From: Acidimicrobiales bacterium
Lineage (GTDB): Bacteria > Actinomycetota > Acidimicrobiia > Acidimicrobiales > Poriferisodaliceae
DNA: 11,160 bases
Direction: 5' to 3'
Assembly: GCA_020631315.1 (NCBI GenBank)
Contig: JAHDHM010000082.1
Span: 1 to 11,160, forward strand
The notes beneath the pieces were generated by a model. The model saw only the letters and a list, made by a program, of their open reading frames with translations, was not told the DNA's origin and made no database searches. Position 1 is the first letter of the stretch; each line of letters starts with the position of its first letter. Shown here piece by piece: positions 1-6,108 of the stretch. The translations under genes were made by a program, and so were the position numbers.

Positions 1-308
1 GGCGGCACGGCTCGGTCGTGCGCAGCTGGCTGCTCGACCTCCTCGTCAACGCGCTCGACGAGGACCCTGGCCTCGCGTCGATCGCCGGCTACGCCAACGA
101 CTCCGGCCACGGCCGGTGGGCGGTGCAGGAAGCCGTGGATCGTGCCGTGCCGGTGCCGGTCATGTCCGCCGCCCTGTTCGCACGGTTCACCTCCCGCCAG
201 GAGGAATCGCCCGCCATGAAGGTGATCGCCGCGCTCCGCAACCAGTTCGGCGGACACGCCACCGTGTCCGCGACCGACGGCGATGGCGTCCGTGAAGGCG
301 GCAAGTGA
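1..308 (+). CDS. gnd: 6-phosphogluconate dehydrogenase, C-terminal end (partial)
   Basis: This is the 3' end of a gene entering from the left edge; the first whole codon is at position 3 and the stop TGA is at 306-308. The visible ~101 residues match the C-terminal helical domain of 6-phosphogluconate dehydrogenase, which oxidatively decarboxylates 6-phosphogluconate to ribulose 5-phosphate. Recognisable features are the start [12 protein letters not shown], the stretch DSGHGRW (family consensus DSGEGRW), the segment [18 protein letters not shown], and the end [14 protein letters not shown]. The pattern fits the shorter GntZ/YqeC-like (often NAD-linked) subfamily better than the long dimeric enzyme, but the N-terminal cofactor domain lies outside the window, so cofactor use cannot be judged. 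Its stop overlaps the zwf start, which supports the assignment because zwf acts two steps earlier in the same pathway. Confidence 0.88.
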   Translation, partial: RHGSVVRSWLLDLLVNALDEDPGLASIAGYANDSGHGRWAVQEAVDRAVPVPVMSAALFARFTSRQEESPAMKVIAALRNQFGGHATVSATDGDGVREGGK

Positions 309-1723
309 TGAGCGACCACAGCAACATGGGCGCCGGCACCTCGACAACGGGCCGCGGCGACGCCGTGGTCCTCTTCGGCGCCTCCGGCGACCTCGCCAAG
401 AAGAAGCTGTTCCCCGCGCTGTACGACCTGACGGTCCGGGGTCGGCTCGGCATCCCTGTGATCGGCGTCGGTCGGAGCAAGTGGACCGGTGAGGACCTCG
501 CCGCGTACGCCCGCGAGTCCGTCGACGCCCACGTCGCCAAGCTCGGTGAGGAGTTCGACCAGGCTGCGTTCGACTCGCTCGTCGACGGGATGCAGTTCGT
601 GTCCGGCAGCTACACCGACCCCGAGATGTACCCCCGTCTCGCCGAGGCGCTCGCCGACCACTCGTGCCCGCTGGTGTACCTGGCGATCCCGCCGGACCTG
701 TTCGACGACGTCGTCAGCGGCTTGGCCTCGGCCGACCTCGCGTCCTGCGCTCGGGTCGTGGTCGAAAAGCCGTTCGGCCGCGACCTCGCCTCCGCCAAGG
801 AGCTCAACGCGGTGCTGGCCAAGCACATCGACGAGGAGCGCACCTTCCGCATCGACCACTTCCTCGGCAAGGAACCGGTGCAGAACCTGCTCGTCTTCCG
901 CTTCGCGAACTCGCTGCTCGAACCGGTGTGGAACCGTCACCACGTCGACTCGGTTCAGATCACGATGCTCGAGTCGTTCGGCATCGAGGGCCGCGGCAGC
1001 TTCTACGACGACGTCGGCACGATGCGCGACGTGGTCCAGAACCACCTGCTCGAGATGGTCGCACTGCTCGCCATGGACGCACCCCTGTCAGCCGATGCCA
1101 ACGCACTGCGCGACGAGAAGATCCGCGTCCTCCAAGCGATCCGGACGGTCGACCCGGCCAAGGTCGTCCGTGGTCAGTACGAGGGCTACCTGGACGAGGA
1201 CGGCGTCGCCCCCGACTCCGACACCGAGACCTACGTCGAGATGACCTTCGAGATCGACAACTGGCGCTGGGCGGGCGTGCCGTTCCGTGTCCGGGCCGGC
1301 AAGGCGATGGCGGCGACCGTCACCGACGCCATCGTCGAGTTCAAGAGCCCGCCGCGGCTGCTGTTCGCCCCTGAGGGCCATGCGCCGCATCCGAACCATC
1401 TCCGCTTCGAGATGAAGCCCAGCGACACGATCACGCTCGCGATGCAGGCCAAGGCCCCAGGCGGTGCGCTCGTCACCCAACCCGTGGATCTGACCGTGTC
1501 CACCGAGGCGACGCTCGGCGAGGGCCCCGAGGCCTACGAGCAGCTGCTCGACGACGCGCTCGACGGCGACACCACCCGCTTCGGCCGCCAGGACGGTGTC
1601 GAGGAACAGTGGCGCATCGTCGAGCCGCTCCTCACCGACGCGCCGCCCGTCGTCGGCTACGCGCCGGGCTCGTGGGGCCCGGACTCGTCGGATCCCGCCC
1701 ACTGGCACCGACCTCACGAGTGA
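308..1723 (+). CDS. zwf: Glucose-6-phosphate 1-dehydrogenase
   Basis: This enzyme catalyses the first step of the oxidative pentose phosphate pathway, glucose 6-phosphate to 6-phosphogluconolactone with NAD(P)H production. The 471-residue protein is close to the usual bacterial length of about 490. Near the N-terminus is the dinucleotide-binding signature [10 protein letters not shown] (residues ~24-33); EKPFGRD follows at ~153-159, and the active-site signature [13 protein letters not shown] at ~181-193 contains the substrate-binding and catalytic His/Lys. The downstream stretch [20 protein letters not shown] is typical of the beta+alpha domain. I chose the ATG at 308, which overlaps the upstream gnd stop as TGATG and has GAAGG at 294-298; a GTG directly before it (305) would add one residue. 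The overlap implies an operon and translational coupling with gnd. No phosphogluconolactonase gene follows; the next gene is a regulator. Confidence 0.97.
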   Translation: MSDHSNMGAGTSTTGRGDAVVLFGASGDLAKKKLFPALYDLTVRGRLGIPVIGVGRSKWTGEDLAAYARESVDAHVAKLGEEFDQAAFDSLVDGMQFVSGSYTDPEMYPRLAEALADHSCPLVYLAIPPDLFDDVVSGLASADLASCARVVVEKPFGRDLASAKELNAVLAKHIDEERTFRIDHFLGKEPVQNLLVFRFANSLLEPVWNRHHVDSVQITMLESFGIEGRGSFYDDVGTMRDVVQNHLLEMVALLAMDAPLSADANALRDEKIRVLQAIRTVDPAKVVRGQYEGYLDEDGVAPDSDTETYVEMTFEIDNWRWAGVPFRVRAGKAMAATVTDAIVEFKSPPRLLFAPEGHAPHPNHLRFEMKPSDTITLAMQAKAPGGALVTQPVDLTVSTEATLGEGPEAYEQLLDDALDGDTTRFGRQDGVEEQWRIVEPLLTDAPPVVGYAPGSWGPDSSDPAHWHRPHE

Positions 1724-1789
1724 GCCACTCCCCCCTGGGACACCGCCGCAGATCATGAGAGCGACAGAAATCGCCCGTCATGGTTCGAC

Positions 1790-1805
1790 ATGAATGAACA
1801 TTCAT
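1790..1805. promoter_or_regulatory. Perfect palindrome, probable TetR operator
   Basis: ATGAATGAACATTCAT is a perfect inverted repeat with 7-bp arms ATGAATG/CATTCAT around a 2-bp centre. It is AT-rich against a very GC-rich background and lies 34 bp before the GTG of the TetR-family gene, in its upstream region. TetR-family dimers commonly autoregulate through palindromes of this size placed at or near their own promoter. Regulator binding is inferred from position and symmetry only. Confidence 0.6.
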
Positions 1806-1839
1806 CTGCTGACATATCTCGGGGGAAGGAGCAGGCTGC

Positions 1840-2496
1840 GTGACTGACGCTGACGGCGGGTCGAACCGAGCACAGCGACGCGCGGCGATGACGCGCCTCA
1901 GTCTCCTGCGCGCAGGGCGAGAAGCCCTCGCCGCCAACGGCTTCGCAGCGGTCACCATCGCCGACATCACCAACCGGGCCGATGTCGCCCTCGGCTCCTT
2001 CTACAACCACTTCGACAACCGCGAGGCCATGGTCCACGCAGTGCTCGACGAGGCACGCCGCTCCCAGCAGCTGTTCCGAGCCGCCATCGACGACGAACTC
2101 GGCAGCGACGGCTACGGACCCATCGTCGGCGTCCTCGTCTCGTTCATCCATCGGGCCGCGCTCGACCCCGAGTTCGCCGACCTCTGCTACGCCGCCTTGA
2201 TCGCCGGCTACTGGCCCGACCCCGGCCAGCGCGAGATCCTGCAGGAGGCTGTGGCGCAGGCAGCGGCCGAAGGCGGCACCGAGCTCGTGGTGCCCTATGC
2301 AGCAGCCATGTTCAAGTGGCTCATCGGCGCCATGATCGCCCCCGAGATCCGCAACGAGATCCTCGACCTCGAGGCCGCGGTTCGAGAGGTCGTCACCATG
2401 GGCCTGCGCATGATCGGCGCGTCACCCGAGAACGTGTCGCTCTGGGCGGACAAGGCCGCATCGGTCAGCGTCGACCTGAGCATCATCGACGACTGA
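1840..2496 (+). CDS. TetR-family transcriptional regulator
   Basis: This is a 218-residue one-component regulator. Residues ~18-65 form the TetR DNA-binding domain: a helix with REALAANGF, then TIADITNRADVALGSFYNHF (38-57) as helix-turn-helix, with the family hallmark FYNHFDNREAM. The remaining ~150 residues form the divergent all-helical ligand-binding and dimerisation half, which gives no clue to the ligand. The start is GTG at 1840, preceded by GGAAGGAG at 1824-1831 with 8 nt spacing. Upstream lies the palindrome at 1790-1805, suggesting autoregulation. It follows zwf by 116 bp in the same direction but has its own operator, so it is probably a separate transcript. Its targets are not obvious; no adjacent gene carries a second copy of the palindrome that I can see. 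Confidence 0.92.
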   Translation: MTDADGGSNRAQRRAAMTRLSLLRAGREALAANGFAAVTIADITNRADVALGSFYNHFDNREAMVHAVLDEARRSQQLFRAAIDDELGSDGYGPIVGVLVSFIHRAALDPEFADLCYAALIAGYWPDPGQREILQEAVAQAAAEGGTELVVPYAAAMFKWLIGAMIAPEIRNEILDLEAAVREVVTMGLRMIGASPENVSLWADKAASVSVDLSIIDD

Positions 2497-2503
2497 GCCG
2501 GCT

Positions 2504-3232
2504 TCAGTCGAGCAGCACGGGCCAGCCCTGCTCGGCAGCGACGGCTCTGAGCCGACGGTCGGGCTGCACCACCCATGCAGCACCCACGGCGTGGAGCACG
2601 GGGAGATCCGACACCGAGTCGGCGTAGGCGACCGCATCGGTCAGATCCACCGGTCCGAGCGCCTCACGGAGCCGTTCGAGCTTGCCGCCGCCGTAGCAGA
2701 ACGATCCCTGGAGCCGTCCGGTGTAGGCGCCGTCGACGGTCTCGCCGCGTGTCCCGACCGCCCGGTGCACACCGATGCGTTCGGCCAGCGAATCGACCAG
2801 CGGCTGCGGTGCTGCGGACAGCAAGACGACGAAGTCACCTCGATCGATGTGGTGGGTCACGCGCTTGGCCATCGACGGTCGGATCTGGTCAGCCAGATCC
2901 GAGGCGACTGCGGCGGTGAACCGATCGAGTTCGTCGACGCGGCACCCAGCCGCACCGGCGAGCACACGCTCGCGGACCTTGGCGGCGTTGCGGTCCGACG
3001 AGCCAACCAGCCGGAACCACAGACCCTTGGCGACCGCCATCGCCACGAGTCGGCGGGAGAGCATCCCCGCAGCGAGCAGGACGCGGGCGAGTGGCACGAG
3101 GCTCGAGCCGCGCAGCAGCGTACGGTCGACGTCGACCAGCACCAGTCGGGAACGTGCGGCGCCGGTGTCGGCGATCACGTCGGCGACGGCGGCCAGCGGA
3201 GGTGAGAGCTCATGGGACGGGTCATGCTCCAT
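2504..3232 (-). CDS. HAD-superfamily (subfamily IB) phosphatase
   Basis: This is a cytosolic phosphohydrolase of the phosphoserine-phosphatase-like/CicA type (HAD-IB). All four HAD motifs are present. Motif I is DVDRTLL with nucleophile D34 and acid D36; motif II is the serine in LLSAAPQP; motif III is the lysine in GGGKLERL; motif IV is YADSVSDLPVL. The closing VVQPDRRLRAVAAEQGWPVL is typical of this subfamily. Motif I has Arg where most members have Gly or Asn (DxDxT is kept). The insert between motifs I and II is helical, as in cap type C1. The substrate is unknown. The start is uncertain: ATG at 3232 (242 residues), ATG at 3256 or GTG at 3292, none with a convincing ribosome binding site. 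The gene converges on the TetR gene with a 7-bp gap. Confidence 0.88.
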   Translation of the reverse strand: MEHDPSHELSPPLAAVADVIADTGAARSRLVLVDVDRTLLRGSSLVPLARVLLAAGMLSRRLVAMAVAKGLWFRLVGSSDRNAAKVRERVLAGAAGCRVDELDRFTAAVASDLADQIRPSMAKRVTHHIDRGDFVVLLSAAPQPLVDSLAERIGVHRAVGTRGETVDGAYTGRLQGSFCYGGGKLERLREALGPVDLTDAVAYADSVSDLPVLHAVGAAWVVQPDRRLRAVAAEQGWPVLLD

Positions 3233-3324
3233 ACCCGGACAACGTGCACGACCCATGTTGCGTTTCAGTGTCGATCGAACGGTCGGCAGCACTCGCGTGT
3301 CTGAACGTCAGGCGACGATCTGAT

Positions 3325-3393
3325 GACCCACTCGCCTCGCTCGCGGCTCGGTCGAGTCGCCGATGTGTAACCGGTCTCGCCGGCGAGTGGGTC
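3325..3393. repeat. 12-bp inverted repeat with nested hairpin
   Basis: Perfect 12-bp arms GACCCACTCGCC (3325-3336) and GGCGAGTGGGTC (3382-3393) flank 45 bp. Inside, 3343-3350 and 3353-3360 can pair as a second stem (GCG-G-CTCG with CGAG-T-CGC, one G-U pair). It lies between the divergent HAD gene and the SIGS-repeat gene, so it does not sit after a stop codon where a terminator would be expected. It could be a structured 5' leader, a small RNA or a DNA recognition site. There is no T tract. Confidence 0.55.
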
Positions 3394-3453
3394 TGATCCT
3401 TCGACGCAGCGCCCGTGGGGACGGACGCCCAGCCGCGTCACCTGGGGAACGAG

Positions 3454-3894
3454 ATGGATCACGCACCGAGTGCCGCGTCGGAACAGGACACGCCCGCAGT
3501 CGACACGACCGCGGTCGACACACTCACCTGGCTCCTCGACCGACTCGGCAGATCGCACGCGTCGACCGGGTCCTTGGCGTCGGCGTACTCACGCCGGTCG
3601 ATCGCGTCGATCGGCTCGATCCTGTCCATCGGGAGCAGCGGGTCGATCCTGTCGATCGGCAGTACCGGATCGATCCTGTCGATCGGCAGCGCCGGATCGA
3701 TCCTGTCGATCGGGAGCGCCGGATCGATCCTGTCCATCGGCAGCGCCGGATCGATCACCGCCGTCGGAGGTTCGGGCAGCCTGGGGCGTCTCGGCGCGTG
3801 GCTCGAGGAACGCGCCGACGCAGCATCGTCTGCGTCGTCGCCACCATCGACGGCGAGCTCGACCCAGGGTGAGCGTCACCTCCGGGCCATCTGA
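3454..3894 (+). CDS. Hypothetical protein with GSILSIGSx nonapeptide repeats
   Basis: I do not recognise a named family. From ATG 3454 (GGGGA at 3444-3448 as ribosome binding site) the protein has 146 residues; a GTG at 3415 would add 13. Order: an acidic, Ala/Ser-rich N-terminus; a short amphipathic stretch DTLTWLLDRLGRS; a Ser-rich linker; five consecutive nine-residue repeats of consensus GSILSIGS(A/S/T) plus a degenerate sixth; then SLGRLGAWLEERAD and a Ser/Thr-rich tail. There is no signal peptide or clear membrane helix. The regular hydrophobic-Ser-Gly pattern suggests a beta-solenoid-like or self-associating structure (inference). GC3 outside the repeat is high in this frame. Because the repeat DNA is nearly self-complementary, two other frames also stay open; this frame is preferred for its start site and the plausible flanks. 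Ser-Ile-Gly-Ser repeat proteins of unknown role do, as far as I recall, occur in actinobacteria. Confidence 0.65.
   Translation: MDHAPSAASEQDTPAVDTTAVDTLTWLLDRLGRSHASTGSLASAYSRRSIASIGSILSIGSSGSILSIGSTGSILSIGSAGSILSIGSAGSILSIGSAGSITAVGGSGSLGRLGAWLEERADAASSASSPPSTASSTQGERHLRAI
3613..3747 (+). repeat. Five tandem 27-bp coding repeats
   Basis: Contiguous 27-bp units at 3613, 3640, 3667, 3694 and 3721, each encoding GSILSIGSx; a degenerate copy follows at 3748-3774. Units differ by a few mostly synonymous changes (tcc/tcg, ggc/ggg, agc/agt), and the ninth residue varies (S, T, A). Each unit contains several GATC sites, and the palindrome GGATCGATCC recurs in the later units. There are no spacers, so this is not a CRISPR array. 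Confidence 0.93.
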
Positions 3895-3915
3895 GGTTCG
3901 GACCGGGGAACCCGG
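3895..3915. terminator. Short hairpin between convergent genes, possible terminator
   Basis: Directly after the stop of the SIGS-repeat gene, two mutually exclusive stems are possible: GGTTC (3895-3899) with GAACC (3908-3912), or CCGGG (3903-3907) with CCCGG (3911-3915) around a 3-base loop. The element lies in the 32-bp gap before the convergent aldolase-like stop codon. There is no T run, so termination is only suggested by position. Confidence 0.35.
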
Positions 3916-3926
3916 CAGGGACGACG

Positions 3927-4745
3927 TCAGAGTCGGAAGTCGTCGCCCTCGGCGTCGACGAGGTCCTGCCACAGCGGCTGGAAGCTGAACCAGCCAGCCA
4001 GCTCAGAACCCACCTGACCATGGGTCTTGGCCGCCGTGTCGGGATCGATCTCGATCGGGTTGCCGGCGGCCATCGCCATCAGCTGGGCCTGACACGACCG
4101 CTCCATGGTCACGAACCACCAGACGGCCGAGTCGATCGACGTGCCGACCGTGATCAACCCGTGGTTCTGATGGATCAACGCCTTGCGGTCACCCAAGGTG
4201 GCGGCGAGCTGCTTGCCGTACTCGGTGTCGGCGACGACGCCCCCGAAGTCGGCGTGCACCGCGTGATCGTCGTAGAACGCACAGGCGTCCTGGGTGAGCG
4301 GCAGCAGCGGCACACCCAGCGTGGACAGCGAACGCCCGTACACCGAATGCGAGTGGGCTGCGGCGACCACGTCGGGGCGGGCGGCGTGGATCTGGCTGTG
4401 GATCGCGAACGCCGCGGCGTTCAGCGGCATCGAGCCCTCGACGATCTCGCCCTCGTGGCTCACGAGCAGCAGGTCGCTGGCCCGGATCCGCCGGAAGCTC
4501 ATGCCGAACGGGTTGACCCAGAAGTGGTCGGTCAGTTCGGGGTCGCGCACGGTGATGTGGCCGGCGACCCCCTCACCGAACCCGAAACGACCGAACATGC
4601 GGAACGCGCCAGCGAGGCGTTCCTTCAGGTACTGACGCTCTTCGGCGACGTCGTCGAACTCCGGCGGGAAGAAGGCGACTCCCCGCTGATCGCCGACCGC
4701 CTGACGCTGCGTGCGTGGGTCGAGTGCCGGATCGATGTCGGTCAT
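3927..4745 (-). CDS. Class II aldolase/adducin family protein
   Basis: The 272-residue protein has the class II aldolase/adducin fold, which in FucA, AraD and relatives binds a divalent metal and cleaves or epimerises sugar phosphates. N-terminal GVAGHITVRDPE (~59-70) matches the family's GNxSxR-like loop. The metal ligands are visible as H131 and H133 in AAHSHSVYGR and H195 in HQNHGLITVG. An ungapped comparison with E. coli FucA around RPD...HxH puts Ala112 where FucA has catalytic Glu73, so classical aldolase chemistry is doubtful; many actinobacterial members look like this. The start ATG 4745 is preceded by a strong GGAGGGGG (4761-4754). A 6-bp hairpin overlaps the start of that ribosome binding site. 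The gene lies 49 bp downstream of the NDRLAALMAKSKAAR-protein gene on the same strand and may be cotranscribed. The substrate is unknown. Confidence 0.92.
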   Translation of the reverse strand: MTDIDPALDPRTQRQAVGDQRGVAFFPPEFDDVAEERQYLKERLAGAFRMFGRFGFGEGVAGHITVRDPELTDHFWVNPFGMSFRRIRASDLLLVSHEGEIVEGSMPLNAAAFAIHSQIHAARPDVVAAAHSHSVYGRSLSTLGVPLLPLTQDACAFYDDHAVHADFGGVVADTEYGKQLAATLGDRKALIHQNHGLITVGTSIDSAVWWFVTMERSCQAQLMAMAAGNPIEIDPDTAAKTHGQVGSELAGWFSFQPLWQDLVDAEGDDFRL

Positions 4746-4759
4746 GTCAGCTTCCCCCT

Positions 4760-4774
4760 CCGGTCCCAGACCGG
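4760..4774 (-). promoter_or_regulatory. Hairpin touching the aldolase ribosome binding site
   Basis: On the minus strand the leader reads CCGGTC-TGG-GACCGG followed at once by AGGGGG, a perfect 6-bp stem with a 3-base loop. The 3' arm contributes the first GG of the GGAGG Shine-Dalgarno sequence. It lies between two same-strand genes, so it could be a weak terminator/attenuator for the upstream gene or modulate translation of the aldolase-like gene. Confidence 0.4.
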
Positions 4775-4794
4775 TTCCTCGTGACGTCTCTGTG

Positions 4795-5262
4795 TCAGGA
4801 CTTCGCGTCGCGTGCGGCCTTGGACTTGGCCATCAGCGCCGCCAGACGGTCGTTGCCACCCGCTGCGTCCTCGGCAGGTGCGGCCTCGGCAGCCGGTTCG
4901 GCGCCGCCCTTGCCCTCGCGCGCGGCCTTCGACTTGGCCATCAGCGCTGCCAGGCGGTCGTTGCCACCCGACGGGTCGGCAGCCGGTGCTGCGGGCGCGG
5001 CTGCCGCGTTGGCAGCAGCCTCTTCGGCGGCTTCGGCAGCCTTGGCACGATCGACCTTGAACTGCTCCCACTGCTCGCTGCGGACCAGCTTCTCCTGGCC
5101 GACGGAGCCGAGCTCGACGCCGTTGTCGAAGTAGACGCGGTAGCGGAACCACGTGATGCCGACACCACGGCCGGTCACACCGGTCGTGCCTTCGGGGACA
5201 CCACGGAGATCTTCGGTCGCCGTGACCTTGGTGCCCTTCTTGAACTGCATGGTCGCGCTCAT
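4795..5262 (-). CDS. Hypothetical protein, SH3-like N-terminus and two NDRLAALMAKSKAAR motifs
   Basis: A 155-residue protein of no family I can name. Residues ~5-60 form a compact, probably all-beta domain (FKKGTKVTATEDL, GVPEGTTGVTGRG, RYRVYFDNGVELGSV), similar in style to small SH3/KOW-like barrels that begin with a Gly-rich turn. Residues ~64-95 are a charged, Ala-rich helix (EQWEQFKVDRAKAAEAAEE), followed by Ala/Pro-rich disorder. The C-terminal half carries two identical 17-residue peptides, GGNDRLAALMAKSKAAR, separated by an acidic Ala/Pro linker, and ends in DAKS. The peptides look like amphipathic basic helices or short binding motifs. The start is ATG 5262; an alternative at 5250 begins MQFKKG. 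There is no ribosome binding site, but a TAGCCT lies 8 nt before the ATG, suggesting a leaderless mRNA. Confidence 0.8.
   Translation of the reverse strand: MSATMQFKKGTKVTATEDLRGVPEGTTGVTGRGVGITWFRYRVYFDNGVELGSVGQEKLVRSEQWEQFKVDRAKAAEAAEEAAANAAAAPAAPAADPSGGNDRLAALMAKSKAAREGKGGAEPAAEAAPAEDAAGGNDRLAALMAKSKAARDAKS
4810..4968 (-). repeat. Two direct copies of a 51-bp coding repeat
   Basis: Segments 4918-4968 and 4810-4860 both encode GGNDRLAALMAKSKAAR with several synonymous differences, so the peptide is kept more strictly than the DNA. They are separated by 57 bp encoding an acidic, Ala/Pro-rich linker. This points to selection on the peptide rather than a very recent duplication. Confidence 0.85.
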
Positions 5263-5270
5263 GGGCGGCG

Positions 5271-5276
5271 AGGCTA
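5271..5276 (-). promoter_or_regulatory. Putative -10 element for the minus-strand NDRLAALMAKSKAAR gene
   Basis: On the minus strand GTAGCCTC is followed by 7 nt and then ATG (5262). TAGCCT fits the actinobacterial TANNNT -10 pattern, and the distance would place transcription initiation at or next to the start codon, giving a leaderless transcript. No clear -35 is seen. The same arrangement occurs for the divergent gene. Confidence 0.45.
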
Positions 5277-5342
5277 CTCGCTCCCGCTCCGCCAGACGGT
5301 CTCCCACCGCCGGATCTCGCCTCGGAATCCGGCGCCCGCCGG

Positions 5343-5348
5343 TAGCCT
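5343..5348 (+). promoter_or_regulatory. Putative -10 element for the histidine phosphatase gene
   Basis: GTAGCCTC followed by 7 nt and ATG (5357), identical in layout to the divergent minus-strand start. The gene has no Shine-Dalgarno sequence, so leaderless initiation is the simplest reading. No convincing -35 box is visible. Confidence 0.45.
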
Positions 5349-5356
5349 CCGACGCC

Positions 5357-6040
5357 ATGCGCTTCGTGCTCGTCCGTCATGGCGAACCGGCGTGGGTCGA
5401 CGGTGGTGTGAACCGCGACGACCCCCGCCTGACCGATCGGGGTCGCCGTCAGGCGATGCTCACCGCCGGCGTCGTCGCGGCGATGCGCATCGACCACGTG
5501 TGGATCTCCCCGAAACTCCGCGCTCGCCAGACCTCCGAGCCGTTCCTCGAACTCACCGGCATGGACGGGCACGTGCACCCGTTCCTCGAGGAGATCCGCT
5601 CGCCCGTCTGGGAGGGCACCGATCACGACGTGCTGGAGATCTTCACCGCCAACCGGCGACGAGATCCCGCGGCCCAGTGGAGTGGCCTCGACGGCGGCGA
5701 AGCAGTCGATGCGTTCCACGACCGTGTGACCGAGGGCTTCACCGAACAGCTCGCCGCGCTGGGCGTGCGCCGCAGCGGCCACGATCTGCCGACCTGGACG
5801 ATCGACGACGGCGTCGACCCCGAGACCACCGTGCTCGTCTTCGCCCACGCCGGGACGAACTCGATGCTGATGTCGCTGCTGCTCGGTGTGCCCGCCGTGC
5901 CGTGGGAGTGGGAGCGCTTCGTGACGTTCCACGCCTCGATCTCCCAGGCGACCACCATCGCCATCGGCGACGGTCACGCCTTCAGCCTCGGCCGGCTCTC
6001 CGACGTCGGCCACCTCCCCACCGACCACCGCACCCGCTAG
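5357..6040 (+). CDS. Histidine phosphatase (phosphoglycerate mutase-like) family protein
   Basis: The 227-residue protein belongs to the branch-1 histidine phosphatase superfamily, which transfers phosphate through a phosphohistidine. The N-terminus MRFVLVRHGEPAW carries the RHG signature with R7 and nucleophile H8. SPKLRARQTSEPF (51-63) supplies the second phosphate-binding Arg, LEEIRSPVWEG (78-87) the likely acid Glu79, and VFAHAGTNSM (161-170) the second catalytic His164. This set is complete, so it should be active. The substrate is unknown; similar proteins include CobC/GpmB-like phosphatases. The start ATG 5357 places the RHG at the usual distance from the N-terminus; no ribosome binding site is present and a TAGCCT -10-like box lies 8 nt upstream. 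The gene is divergent from the NDRLAALMAKSKAAR gene and converges on ligB, its TAG stop lying within the first copy of the 24-bp repeat. Confidence 0.9.
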   Translation: MRFVLVRHGEPAWVDGGVNRDDPRLTDRGRRQAMLTAGVVAAMRIDHVWISPKLRARQTSEPFLELTGMDGHVHPFLEEIRSPVWEGTDHDVLEIFTANRRRDPAAQWSGLDGGEAVDAFHDRVTEGFTEQLAALGVRRSGHDLPTWTIDDGVDPETTVLVFAHAGTNSMLMSLLLGVPAVPWEWERFVTFHASISQATTIAIGDGHAFSLGRLSDVGHLPTDHRTR

Positions 6041-6108
6041 CGACGGAGCGCTGAATCCACTCAGCGACGGAGCGCTGTGCTGGTTCAGCGACGCAGCGCT
6101 GTGACCAC
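6037..6108. repeat. Three 24-bp tandem units with hairpins between convergent genes
   Basis: Units at 6037-6060, 6061-6084 and 6085-6108. Each contains (C/T)AGCG-ACGSAG-CGCTG, a 5-bp stem with a 6-base loop. Read on the minus strand in the ligB frame the units are VVTALRR-stop, TSTALRR-stop and VDSALRR-stop. The triplication fills the 44-bp gap between the phosphatase and ligB and covers both stop codons. As a series of hairpins between convergent genes it may act as a bidirectional terminator, although there are no T runs. Confidence 0.8.

Noticed and set aside
89..1045. 318-codon minus-strand frame opposite gnd-zwf
   Set aside because: It lies fully antisense to two strongly recognised genes and has Val/Glu/Arg-rich shadow composition with no motif.
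1754..1782. CATGA...TCATG pair after zwf as a terminator
   Set aside because: Only 5 bp with a 19-base loop and no T tract; too weak to call.
3613..3747. Regular 27-bp repeats resembling a CRISPR array
   Set aside because: Units are contiguous with no spacers, are in phase with a reading frame, and no cas gene is present.
3459..3758. Minus-strand open frame with IDRIDPALP repeats across the SIGS-repeat gene
   Set aside because: The repeat DNA is nearly self-complementary, so several frames remain open. This one has no good start site, and its non-repeat part does not look like a folded protein; the plus frame has a ribosome binding site and better flanks.
4711..6054. Long open frames on both strands (about 430-450 codons) running across three genes
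   Set aside because: They are Arg-, Ala- and Gly-rich shadow translations of GC-rich DNA and conflict with well-supported genes on both strands.
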